Assembly: GCA_965243165.1 (NCBI GenBank)
Contig: OZ251535.1
Span: 372,001 to 436,000, forward strand
Direction: 5' to 3'
DNA: 64,000 nt
Source of the DNA: CATQHD01 sp965243165
GTDB lineage: Bacteria; Actinomycetota; Acidimicrobiia; Spongiisociales; Spongiisociaceae
Positions 16,019 to 24,501 of this stretch are shown here, piece after piece; within the stretch, counting starts at the first letter, position 1; every line of letters begins with the position of its first letter. The position numbers and the translations under genes were made by a program. Under the pieces are notes generated by a model, which did no database searches, was not told the origin of the DNA, and saw only the letters and a program-made list of their open reading frames with translations.

Positions 16019-18205
16019 ATGAGGGATGAACCAGAAAGCATGACGGCGCGGGCCTGCGGGCGGTCATGGCGGGGGGCGGCGGTGTTGGGCTTGGCGGCTT
16101 CACTGCTGGCGGCGGCGGCGCCGGCCGGGGCGGCGGACAGGGATCCGTCGCGGCCGCCGGCCTATTCGGCGTGCGTCGGCCCGGCGTTGGAATCGGCGGA
16201 TTTCAGGGATGTCCGGGGGTCGTTCGCCGAGGATGCGGTGAACTGCCTGTTCCATTTCGGGATCACGAAGGGCCGCACCGCCGAGGAGTTCGACCTCGAT
16301 TCTCCGGTGCGGCGCTGGGAGATGGCCTTGTTCTTGGCCAGGGCGGCCGAACCGGCGGGGGTATCGCTGCCTCTGGGGGGAGGCGCTCTGTTCGACGATA
16401 CCGACGGTCTGTTCACCGAAGCCCGCGACGCCGTCTCGCAGATGGTGGAACTGAGGGTCATGTTCGGTTTGGGCGGCGGGTCCTTCGACCCCGACCGGCC
16501 GGTGACGCGGGCCGAAATGGCGTTGATCTTGGAGGGGTTTCTGAGGCAGGCGATGGTGGGGCCGGGCGGCGAGGACGTCAACGAGGTCGAAGCAGACGAC
16601 GACGAGGTGTTCTCGGATCTGGGCGAAGTGACGCTGGGTGAATACACGGCGGTCAACCGTCTGTTCGAGATGGGAATCGTCCGAGGGACGTCGACCGAGA
16701 AGTTCTCTCCCGAGGGAACGGTTACCAGAGGGCAGATGGCGGTTTTCATCACCAGGACGCTGGCGCATACGGCGGCCCGGCCGGCGGGGGTGACCATCCA
16801 GGCCGCCCCGGGTTCGGGGGCGGACGGCTCGGTGGAGCTGGTGATTTCGGTGCGGGATCGAAACAGCTTGCCCGAGCCTTATGCGTTGGTCGACGTCTTC
16901 TCCGCCCGGGACGCCGGGCGTGCTGTCGGCGCCGGCGGGTCGTGTGCGCCGGGGCGGGTAGAAGCGGTGGACGGGGGCGCCCGGCCCTGCGTGATCGAGG
17001 CTTCTGACCTGAGAGCCGGTTCGGCGGGCGATCTGACCGTCACCTATTTTCCTGAGGCGACCAGGACGGTGTGGGCCTGGTCCGGCGATGAGGGCGACGA
17101 ATACGACGAAGACGAGCACCCGTCCGGATCGGTGCGGACCGCGGCGGTGGGCAGCGCGGAGAGGCTCCGGGTCACCGATGACTTGCCTTCCAATGTTCAG
17201 TATTCCCGATATGCCGAGTTCGGCCGGCGGGTTTCCTTCACCTTCCAGCTGGTGGACTCGAGGGGGAATCCGGTGCCGGTAAAAGATACCGAGGTATACA
17301 TTTCTGCAGTGGAAGTGGTCGAACCCCGCCGCTCCGCTGTGCTCGAAGCCAGCGAGTTGAAGCCGCACCTGACCGACGCCTCGGGGCGGGTGGTGCTTTC
17401 CTACCGCATGACCGACCCCACTCCGGGCCGCGACAATTTGGGCGACCGCGCCGAGGTGATCCTGAACGTCACCGAGTTGCCGTCCGGATTGGATCTGGAC
17501 GACAAGACCACCTTCGGGAACGTGGGCGTCTCCGCCGGGTCGAACACCGAGCCGTCGGCGGTGTGGCAGGACGCGGCGGGCGGGGCTTCCCGTCCCTTGG
17601 TGCTGACCCAGGAAGTCTCTTATCATCAAGCCTCGAGCGAAGACCGGGGGGCGTATACGAGGATCACCGCCACCCTCACCGACCTGTACGGCGAACCGGA
17701 TTCAGGGAAATGGATTTCCTTCACCTCCGACGACCCGGACGGGGTCGGAGAGACGCCGGTGCGGCGCAGGACCGACCGCCGCGGGCAGGCTCATCTGAGT
17801 TACAACCGCGACTCGGGCGAGAGCGGCGTAGAAACCATCACCGCCGCCAGCGGCAGCAGGACCGCCGAGATCGTCCACTATTGGGTAGAGGCGCCCGGCA
17901 GCGCCGCCGCGCCCTTCACCGGACGGCTGCTGGACAAAGACCTCAGCAACAACCGGTTGGTGATCGAGGGGGAAGGGGACTTGGCGGACGCGTTGCTGTT
18001 GCTCGCCTATGACGGCAACGACCAGTTCACCGGCCTGGACGGGCTGGCCACCATGACCCGCTTCGAGCAGGATCTGGCCAACACCGGGAAGGAAGACCCG
18101 CCCCGCACCAAGGTGGAGCGGGTGCAGGTGAACAGTTACTCCCCCTCATCCGGCGGCGTCAGCCAGTTCACCCTGCTTCCGCCCGCCGAGGACGACAGCG
18201 GCTGA
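16019..18205 (+). CDS. SLH-domain surface protein 1 (no propeller)
   Basis: A secreted protein of 728 residues. A basic start and the hydrophobic segment AAVLGLAASLLAAAAPAGAA form a Sec signal peptide. Three S-layer-homology repeats follow (approximately residues 48-250; recognisable blocks are RRWEMALFLARAAEP, TRAEMALILEGFL and TRGQMAVFITRTL), which normally anchor proteins to cell-wall polymers. The rest is Ig-like beta domains (FGRRVSFTFQLVDSRGNPV) and the conserved HYWVEAP...GRLLDKDLSNNRLV module shared with the two large paralogues at 33516 and 48589, but without their beta-propeller. The start at 16019 has AAGG six bases away; the ATG at 16040 is an alternative. TATGAT at 15941 may be the -10. 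Confidence 0.88.
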   Translation: MRDEPESMTARACGRSWRGAAVLGLAASLLAAAAPAGAADRDPSRPPAYSACVGPALESADFRDVRGSFAEDAVNCLFHFGITKGRTAEEFDLDSPVRRWEMALFLARAAEPAGVSLPLGGGALFDDTDGLFTEARDAVSQMVELRVMFGLGGGSFDPDRPVTRAEMALILEGFLRQAMVGPGGEDVNEVEADDDEVFSDLGEVTLGEYTAVNRLFEMGIVRGTSTEKFSPEGTVTRGQMAVFITRTLAHTAARPAGVTIQAAPGSGADGSVELVISVRDRNSLPEPYALVDVFSARDAGRAVGAGGSCAPGRVEAVDGGARPCVIEASDLRAGSAGDLTVTYFPEATRTVWAWSGDEGDEYDEDEHPSGSVRTAAVGSAERLRVTDDLPSNVQYSRYAEFGRRVSFTFQLVDSRGNPVPVKDTEVYISAVEVVEPRRSAVLEASELKPHLTDASGRVVLSYRMTDPTPGRDNLGDRAEVILNVTELPSGLDLDDKTTFGNVGVSAGSNTEPSAVWQDAAGGASRPLVLTQEVSYHQASSEDRGAYTRITATLTDLYGEPDSGKWISFTSDDPDGVGETPVRRRTDRRGQAHLSYNRDSGESGVETITAASGSRTAEIVHYWVEAPGSAAAPFTGRLLDKDLSNNRLVIEGEGDLADALLLLAYDGNDQFTGLDGLATMTRFEQDLANTGKEDPPRTKVERVQVNSYSPSSGGVSQFTLLPPAEDDSG

Positions 18206-18287
18206 CCATGAGGCCCCGCAATCGGCGGCGTCAGCCGAATCGTCTCGGGCGGCTCTCGGCGCCGGTCCGCCCAACGCAGCCCTTGTC

Positions 18288-20018
18288 GTGCTGACCCGGC
18301 TCACCGTCCGCAACTTCAAGCGCCTAGAAGAAGTCGAGATCGAGCTGGGCAACCCGGTGGTGTTCATCGGTCCGAACGACTCCGGCAAGACTTCCGCTTT
18401 ACAGGCCCTCACCCTCTGGGACCTCGGACTGCGCCGATGGACTGAGAAGTGGGGAGATCAAGCGCCGCCGAAGCGGCCCGGGGTGGCCGTCAACCGGCGG
18501 GACCTGGTGGGGGTTCCGAGCCTCTCGGCGCGCCAGCTGTGGCGGGAGCTGCGCGTCCGCGCCGTCCACCGCGGCGAGAGCGGACAGCGCACCGAAAACA
18601 TCCGCATCGACGTCGTCGTCGAGGGGGCGACCGGATCGGAGTCTTGGAAGTGCGGGCTCGAGTTCGACTATATCAACGAGGAGAGCTTCTACTGCCGTCC
18701 GCTGCGGACGGACCCGGGCGGGGAGGGGCGCATGCCGGTCATTCGCGAGGCCCTCCGCCCTTGGGTTGCGCTGCTCGGTCCCATGTCGGGCTTGATGTCC
18801 AACGAGACGAGGCTCGAACGCGGGGCGATCAACGTCCGGCTGGGAGAGGGCCGCACCGCCGAGGTGCTGCGAAACCTCTGTTATCTGGTGACCGAGATGC
18901 CCGACGGGGAAAACAGATGGGGGGAGATATCCGACGACCTGGCCGCGCTTTTCGGGGTGAGTCTCGACCGGCCCCGGCTCATCACCGAACGAGGAGAGGT
19001 CGGGCTTACATACGCAACTCGGGCCGGTTCCCGCTTGGATCTCACCGCGTCGGGGCGGGGTATGCAGCAGACACTGCTGTTGTTGTCCTTCATCAGCCTC
19101 CATCCCGGCGCCGTACTGCTCCTCGACGAACCGGACGCCCATCTGGAGATCCTCAGGCAGCGCCAGACCTACGATCTGCTCAGCCGGGCGGCCGCCGACA
19201 ACGGAACCCAGGTGATCTGCGCCTCCCATTCCGAGGTGATGCTCGACGAGGCGGCCCAACGGGGCGCGGTGGTGGCCTTCGTCGGCGCCCCCCATCGGAT
19301 CGACCATGCGTCCGAGGTGTACAAGGCCCTCCGCGGCATCGGTTTCGAGGACTACTACCAGGCAGAGCTCACCGGCTTCGTGCTCTATCTGGAAGGAGCG
19401 ACCGACCTGGCGGCGCTGCGCGCCTTCGCCGAGCTGCTCGGACACGGGGCGGCGGCGGTGCTGGAGCGGCCGTTCGTCCACTACGTCGGCGACCGCCCGG
19501 TCGAAGCCCGCCGCCACTTCCACGGTCTGAGGGAGGCGCAGCCCGACCTGGCGGGCTATGCCCTGTTCGACCATCTGAACACCGCGCTGGAGGACCGCGG
19601 TGACCTGATGGAGCACATGTGGCCGCGCCGGGAGATCGAGAACTACCTGGCGCCCTCCAAGACGCTGATCGGATACGCCCGGCGAGAGGGCGAGAAGGCG
19701 GCAGGCGGTCCGTTGTTCGAGGAGGTGGAAACGGCCCGCCGAGTCGAGGCGATGGAAGGGGCCTTGACAGAACATGTGCCGCCGATCGCGCGGCGCGACC
19801 CCGACAACCGCTTCTGGCACGCGACCAAGGTCAGCGATGACCTGCTGCCGCAGGTGCTCGACTCCTTCTCCGACGAGATGGGGGCGCCGAATCTGTTCAG
19901 GAAGGCGGACTATCACCGGCTGGTCGGTTTCCTCGACCCGTCAGACGTCCACGAGGACGTGATCTTCGTGCTCGACTCCATCCTTGACCAAGCCCGCAAG
20001 GCGCGCCCGCGGGTGTAG
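18288..20018 (+). CDS. OLD-family-like ATPase/nuclease
   Basis: A 576-residue ABC-type ATPase with Walker A GPNDSGKT at residues 28-35, a signature-like LTASGRGMQQ and Walker B VLLLDEPDAH near residue 275. The C-terminal half has LYLEGATDLAAL, matching the first acidic motif of a TOPRIM nuclease domain, as in the OLD (overcoming lysogenisation defect) family. Such proteins often act in antiphage defence, alone or with partner genes. GTG at 18288 is chosen because the protein begins LTRLTVRNFKRLEEV, exactly at the expected first strand. It converges on the AlbA_2 gene at 20051 with a 32-base gap. A role in defence is inferred from family, not shown by the sequence. Confidence 0.8.
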   Translation: MLTRLTVRNFKRLEEVEIELGNPVVFIGPNDSGKTSALQALTLWDLGLRRWTEKWGDQAPPKRPGVAVNRRDLVGVPSLSARQLWRELRVRAVHRGESGQRTENIRIDVVVEGATGSESWKCGLEFDYINEESFYCRPLRTDPGGEGRMPVIREALRPWVALLGPMSGLMSNETRLERGAINVRLGEGRTAEVLRNLCYLVTEMPDGENRWGEISDDLAALFGVSLDRPRLITERGEVGLTYATRAGSRLDLTASGRGMQQTLLLLSFISLHPGAVLLLDEPDAHLEILRQRQTYDLLSRAAADNGTQVICASHSEVMLDEAAQRGAVVAFVGAPHRIDHASEVYKALRGIGFEDYYQAELTGFVLYLEGATDLAALRAFAELLGHGAAAVLERPFVHYVGDRPVEARRHFHGLREAQPDLAGYALFDHLNTALEDRGDLMEHMWPRREIENYLAPSKTLIGYARREGEKAAGGPLFEEVETARRVEAMEGALTEHVPPIARRDPDNRFWHATKVSDDLLPQVLDSFSDEMGAPNLFRKADYHRLVGFLDPSDVHEDVIFVLDSILDQARKARPRV

Positions 20019-20050
20019 GCCTTTGGTCCTTCGGCCCCCCGCCGAACGGG

Positions 20051-21787
20051 TTATGGGGCAAGGAGATAGTGGAAACCGCGGCCTCGGCCGCTCGGCCAAC
20101 TCGGTTTTACACGCCCGGCTTCGGCCAAGGCCTTGAGGTGGGTGATGGCGGTGGTGTGTGACAAGCCCGTCATCTCTCGGTATTCCGTCGACGAGATCCT
20201 CCCGCGCTCCTGCAGCCAGGCCAGGGCGGGAACTTCCGGTTCGCGGGAGGGCTTGGTCCGGAGGGCTTGGCGGGCCGCCCGGCTCAGCACCCAGGCGGGC
20301 GGCCCGCCGTCCGGGACGGTCATGGGGGTCAGCAAACTCCCCGCCCCTTCCAGCTCGTATCCGGCGACGCGCCGCAGCGCCCGTTCGGCGTCGTCGCGGC
20401 TTCTCTGCAGAAGAGGGGCGCACGAGACCGCCGTCAGGAACGGGGCGCCGGGATTGGAGGCGCGCCATACGACGAGGGCGGCGTCGACATCGTCGAAAGC
20501 CTGCCGAGGCCGCAGATCGAGGAAAAAGCGGTATCGATCTTCGTCGGGCCGCCGGCCGGAGAGGACGACCCGAACGGAGGGGCCGTCGATGGGCTCGATG
20601 AGGGGAGGGGTGCTCCCGATTCTGATGAGGTCGGTGAACATTCGGTCCACCCCCAGCCCTTCCTGCTCGACCAAGCCCAGCTGGCGAACGGCGTTCATCA
20701 GGGTGCGGTACCTGGGCGCGGAGGGGTGGGTGATGATGTTGTCGGAGGTGATGTTCCGCATCAGCCCGCCGGGTGAGGTCACGCGGAGCTCATGGCCGAT
20801 ATGCTCCACGACGGTCGGCGCTGGGTCGGTCCAGTCGCGGTGGCACACCCCGTTGAGGATGGCTTCCCGCAGCGACCGCTGCGGAATGGCGCGCTCCCGG
20901 TGTACGCCGAAGCCGTTGGTGATCTCGGTCGCGGGGTTGTTGCGAACGGCCGCCGCCTCTACGCGGTCTAGCTCCTCCAAGAGGGAGAGGCCGGGCTCGT
21001 ATATACGGACGCTCGACGGTCCGCCGGGCACCTCACGATAGGTGTAGTCCAGGGAGGGGTTGCCGCCGCTCGTGAGCAGGATGCGCCCCGCTTCGTTGAG
21101 ATACTCGGTGTTCTCGAAGACGAGCCCGAGCCGCCTGAGCAGATCCCGGAGGGCGAGGGAGGCCTTGTCGGCGTCGATCTGGGCCAGCCGATCCCTGAGT
21201 ATCTGTTCCGTTCCTCGGGCAACAGCGTCGAAGGGCACCGCCGAACGCTGATAGGAAGGGTCGGCCGCCGCCCCGGCGAAGATCCCCCGCAGGAGTTCTG
21301 TGCTCGTTACCTCCACGCAGGCCTTGCCCAGCCGATGCCGGTACTTTCCCCGAAAGGGCACCGGCTCTATGGCTTGAGGGACGGAGATGACCAGCAGCTG
21401 CTTGCCCCTGACTCCGGCGGCGCGGATGTTGACCGTGAGCCGCCGGTCGGTCAGCTCGTAGATGCGGGTCCGCAGCCAGTCGGGGTGGGTGTCGGCGCCG
21501 ATCAGCTCGCCGGTTCGTCCGTCGACGCCTACGATCAGAACCCCTCCGCCGGCGGTGTTCGCCATGCAGGCCGCTTCCTGGGCGAGTTGGCGGGCGGCTG
21601 GTTCGTTCTGGGGTGAGCCGGGGCGAATTGCACCGTTCGAGCGCCGCCCGGCTTCCTCCTTGAGATCGATAGAGGCCGATTCGAGTTCGTCGGGGTCATA
21701 GCCGCCGGCTGCCAGGGCGGTGAGCACGCGGTCCACCTCGGCGTCGAGGGAGGGCGGGTCGAAAAACTCAAAGGGCGGCCCTTGCAT
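20051..21787 (-). CDS. AlbA_2 (Schlafen-type) DNA-binding ATPase-like protein with C-terminal winged helix
   Basis: A 578-residue protein. Residues about 35-175 match the AlbA_2/divergent AAA-4 domain: LKEEAG, then NTAGGGVLIVGVD and the RGKYRHRLGKACVEVTS segment. Residues about 290-390 fit the HATPase_c_4 region typical of this family (SLREAILNGVCHRDW, then EQEGLGVDRMF). The end forms a winged helix-turn-helix (RISSTEYREMTGLSHTTAI). Proteins of this type act as transcription regulators or in phage defence. The start lies directly beside a 52-bp tandem array of hairpins (21796-22013), which therefore occupies its leader and promoter, suggesting autoregulation. The role is inferred. Confidence 0.82.
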   Translation of the reverse strand: MQGPPFEFFDPPSLDAEVDRVLTALAAGGYDPDELESASIDLKEEAGRRSNGAIRPGSPQNEPAARQLAQEAACMANTAGGGVLIVGVDGRTGELIGADTHPDWLRTRIYELTDRRLTVNIRAAGVRGKQLLVISVPQAIEPVPFRGKYRHRLGKACVEVTSTELLRGIFAGAAADPSYQRSAVPFDAVARGTEQILRDRLAQIDADKASLALRDLLRRLGLVFENTEYLNEAGRILLTSGGNPSLDYTYREVPGGPSSVRIYEPGLSLLEELDRVEAAAVRNNPATEITNGFGVHRERAIPQRSLREAILNGVCHRDWTDPAPTVVEHIGHELRVTSPGGLMRNITSDNIITHPSAPRYRTLMNAVRQLGLVEQEGLGVDRMFTDLIRIGSTPPLIEPIDGPSVRVVLSGRRPDEDRYRFFLDLRPRQAFDDVDAALVVWRASNPGAPFLTAVSCAPLLQRSRDDAERALRRVAGYELEGAGSLLTPMTVPDGGPPAWVLSRAARQALRTKPSREPEVPALAWLQERGRISSTEYREMTGLSHTTAITHLKALAEAGRVKPSWPSGRGRGFHYLLAP

Positions 21788-21795
21788 GGGCAGAA

Positions 21796-22013
21796 CTTTA
21801 CTTTTGTACTCGAGAAAAGTAAAGCCGGGGGGCGGGTGGGGGCCTTTCTTTACTTTTGTGCTTGGGAAAAGTAAAGCCGGGGGGCGGGTGGGGGCCTTTC
21901 TTTACTTTTGTGCTTGGGAAAAGTAAAGCCGGGGGGCGGGTGGGGGTCTTTCTTTACTTTTGTGCTTGGGAAAAGTAAAGCCGGGGGGCGGGTGGGGGTC
22001 TTTCTTTACTTTT
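21796..22013. repeat. 52-bp tandem repeat array, each unit with a perfect 10-bp inverted repeat
   Basis: CTTTACTTTT begins at 21796, 21848, 21900, 21952 and 22004, an exact period of 52. In the first four units it pairs with AAAAGTAAAG after a nine-base loop (GTACTCGAG in unit 1, GTGCTTGGG in the others), then a G-rich block (CCGGGGGGCGGGTGGGGG). The fifth unit is only the left arm. The array fills the space between the AlbA_2 start codon and the end of the Fic gene. It has no unique spacers, so it is not CRISPR. Confidence 0.93.
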
Positions 22014-22057
22014 AGGGCCTGCAGTCGAGGGTGCCGCGAGCCTGGCGCCGGCGGGGC

Positions 22058-23068
22058 TCAGGATCGGCGCCAGCGCCCGGCCCGGTACTCCTCGACCCAC
22101 CGCCGGGAGCTGCGCCACTGGCCGTCGGGGCCTCGGACAGCCTTCAGCCGGCCGCGGGCGGCGGCGGCGCGCAGGGCCGGGAGCTTCAGATCGGGGCTGG
22201 CGAGGGCGGTGAGGGGCGCCGGCCGGTCCTCTTCGTCCGCGGCGGGGGCCGCGTACCGGTGGAGGCCGTTCAGGACGGCCCGGGCGAGCATGGCGCCCAG
22301 CATGGCCGGGCGGCCGGCGTCGGCCCGGCGGAGCGCCTGCAGATAACGCTCGCGGTCCCGCTTGTAGATGACGGCGGGCGGGTAACCCAGCCGGACGAGG
22401 ATCAGGTTGAGCAGCAGCCGCCCCGTCCGCCCGTTGCCGTCGAGGAAGGGGTGGATCTGCTCGAACCGGCAGTGCATGGCGGCGAGCTGCTCAGGAAAAT
22501 CCAGGGAGCGGGGGTCGAGCCGGTCGGCCTCCTCGACCCAGGCCGTCATCTCGGCGTCGATGAGCGGCCAGGACACGGGCGTCATACCGCTGGGGAAGGG
22601 GCGGATCTCATGGCGGCGGTAGGACCCCGCCCCTTCGAATTCATCGGCGTGCGGGTGGGGGGCCGCCGCCCACACCGGCGCCATCACTTTGTGATGGACC
22701 ATGCGCACGTCGGCCAAGGCGAGGAGGGGGCCGGCCGGCGGCGCCCCGGCCGCCTGGTCGTACACCCACTGCACTGCGTCGGCGCAGCCTTTGACCTCCA
22801 AGTACTCGCGCAGCTCTCGGTTGCCCACCGCCCGCCCTTCTTCGAGGAGCTTCTCCACCTCCCGCAGCGACAGGGTGTTGCCCTCGAGGGCGGTGGAGTG
22901 GTGGGTTTCGTGAATCCATGTGCTCCTCCAGAAGGGGTCGGCCAGGGCCGGGCCGGGGCGCCGCCCCATCCGGCCCCGGAGCTCCTCGATCTGGACGGAC
23001 AGCCGCCGGTAGATGTCGCGGTAGCGGGGGCGGCCCCGCCCGGACGGCCCTTGAAACTGTTCAGCCAT
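22058..23068 (-). CDS. Fic family AMPylase-type protein with intact N-terminal inhibitory motif
   Basis: A 336-residue Fic-domain protein. The active-site motif HPFLDGNGR lies at residues 206-214, with the catalytic histidine intact, and predicts transfer of AMP (or another nucleotide) to a hydroxyl on a target protein. STALEGN at 58-64 matches the auto-inhibitory (S/T)xxxE(G/N) helix, here N-terminal to the Fic core (class II), so the enzyme is self-restrained and no separate antitoxin is needed. The C-terminal 70 residues look like a helix-turn-helix/wing region (LKLPALRAAAARGRLKAV). The ATG at 23068 is preferred because a -10-like TATGAT ends seven bases upstream (leaderless); in-frame starts exist at 23080 and 23158. 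Confidence 0.88.
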   Translation of the reverse strand: MAEQFQGPSGRGRPRYRDIYRRLSVQIEELRGRMGRRPGPALADPFWRSTWIHETHHSTALEGNTLSLREVEKLLEEGRAVGNRELREYLEVKGCADAVQWVYDQAAGAPPAGPLLALADVRMVHHKVMAPVWAAAPHPHADEFEGAGSYRRHEIRPFPSGMTPVSWPLIDAEMTAWVEEADRLDPRSLDFPEQLAAMHCRFEQIHPFLDGNGRTGRLLLNLILVRLGYPPAVIYKRDRERYLQALRRADAGRPAMLGAMLARAVLNGLHRYAAPAADEEDRPAPLTALASPDLKLPALRAAAARGRLKAVRGPDGQWRSSRRWVEEYRAGRWRRS

Positions 23069-23227
23069 TGCCAAAATCATAACAAGCGAACAATTTTCCA
23101 CCTCCCCTTGTGGCCGATCCCCCCGCGCGGCCCAGTCGAAATTGTTGAGTTCAGGCAATTTTAATTGTACAGAACTGCAGACTCGGGATGCTTGGGAGGG
23201 AACCGGGGGTCTGGGGCGCGGGGCCGG

Positions 23228-24493
23228 TCAGGCGAACAACCCGTCTCCCAGGAACCGGTTCTCGTCAGGGACGCCGGGCAGGGCGAAGAAGAAACCTCCC
23301 CCCTCGGGCAGGATGTATTCCTCCAGCGGCTCCCCGGTCAGCCGGTTCTGAACCGCCAGAAAACCGCTGCTCATGCTGCGCTGGTAGGAGACGAACGCCA
23401 GACCCATGTCCAGCCGCCCGGCGGCGTCGAAGCCCCGGGTGTAGGAGAAGCCGCGGCGGAAGATCAGGTTGTCCAGGCTTTCCGGGGTGCGGGGGTTGGC
23501 CAGCCGGATATGGGCGTCCAAAGGGGTGCGGCGCCCGGCGGGGTCATCGGAGAAGTCGGGCAGGTCGGTTTCCGCCTGCATCTCCAGCGGGGCGCCGGTG
23601 TCCTTGTGACGGCCGATGATCGCTTCCTGTTCGGCCAGGGGGGTGCGGTCCCAGAACTCCACGAACATGCGGATCACCCGCACCGCCTGATAGGTCCCCC
23701 CCGTCGCCCAAGCCGGCTGAGGATCCCCCGGCTGCACCCAGACATATCGGTCCATCGCCGCCCGGTCGCGGGAGTCCAGGTTGGCTGTTCCGTCCTTGAA
23801 GCCCAGCAGGTTGCGCGGAGCTCCGGCCCCGGCCTGTTCGGCTTCCGCGCCCCGGGTGTACCCCTCCAGCAGCCAGTGCAGCACCAGGTCGCGCCGCCGC
23901 CGCCGCATGAGCTGGCGGAGGGCGAATGCCAGGGTGTCGGGATGGCCGGCGTCGATGTTGAACAGCACGTCCCCGTGGGTGCGTTCGGGGTCCAGCCGGT
24001 CGTTGGCCAAGAAAGGCATGGGCGCCAGCTCGGTGGGAAGGCGGTCGGCCAAGCCGTACCGGTCGTCGAACAGCGACGACCCCACGCTCATCACGATGCT
24101 CAGATCGTCCGGGGAAGGCTGCGCCCCCAGCAGGCCGGAGTCGACGGGGGGGAAGGCCTCGCCCCGGATGGCGGGCGGGCGGCCTGACATCAGGCCCTGG
24201 ATCTCATCGGTGATATCCCGGAAGGTGTCTTCCAGGGCCGCCCGGTCGGGAGACAGCACCTTGAAAGCCGCCATCATTCCCAGGGCGGGCACCGCGGGCG
24301 GGGCTATCCCGGTCTGATGCTCCCCGTAGAACTCCACGAACTCCGGGGCTGCGCTCTCCGCCCGGGGTTCTTCCTCCCCTGCGCACGCGGCCAGCCCCGC
24401 CCCGCCCAGCAGGGCCGCCCCGCCCGCCGCCCCCGTTTTGAGGAACTCCCGCCGGGTCAGACCGGGGCAACCGGGCGGGGAGCTCTGCGCCAT
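23228..24493 (-). CDS. efeB: Dyp-type heme peroxidase, EfeB-like, Tat-exported
   Basis: A 421-residue peroxidase. A twin-arginine signal lies at residues 13-21 (TRREFLKTG) followed by a hydrophobic alanine/glycine stretch, so it is exported folded with its heme. The Dyp signature GFKDGTANLD carries the catalytic aspartate. EfeB enzymes work with EfeO/EfeU in iron uptake, oxidising ferrous iron or acting on heme. It begins eight bases after the efeO stop, with AAGGGC as ribosome site, so the two are co-transcribed. An ATG far upstream is in frame but overlaps efeO; the ATG at 24493 puts the Tat motif at the right place. Confidence 0.9.
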   Translation of the reverse strand: MAQSSPPGCPGLTRREFLKTGAAGGAALLGGAGLAACAGEEEPRAESAAPEFVEFYGEHQTGIAPPAVPALGMMAAFKVLSPDRAALEDTFRDITDEIQGLMSGRPPAIRGEAFPPVDSGLLGAQPSPDDLSIVMSVGSSLFDDRYGLADRLPTELAPMPFLANDRLDPERTHGDVLFNIDAGHPDTLAFALRQLMRRRRRDLVLHWLLEGYTRGAEAEQAGAGAPRNLLGFKDGTANLDSRDRAAMDRYVWVQPGDPQPAWATGGTYQAVRVIRMFVEFWDRTPLAEQEAIIGRHKDTGAPLEMQAETDLPDFSDDPAGRRTPLDAHIRLANPRTPESLDNLIFRRGFSYTRGFDAAGRLDMGLAFVSYQRSMSSGFLAVQNRLTGEPLEEYILPEGGGFFFALPGVPDENRFLGDGLFA

Positions 24494-24501
24494 CGAAGCC
24501 C

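Noticed and set aside
21796..22013. CRISPR array
   Set aside because: The units are directly joined with no variable spacers and no cas genes are present; it is a plain tandem repeat.
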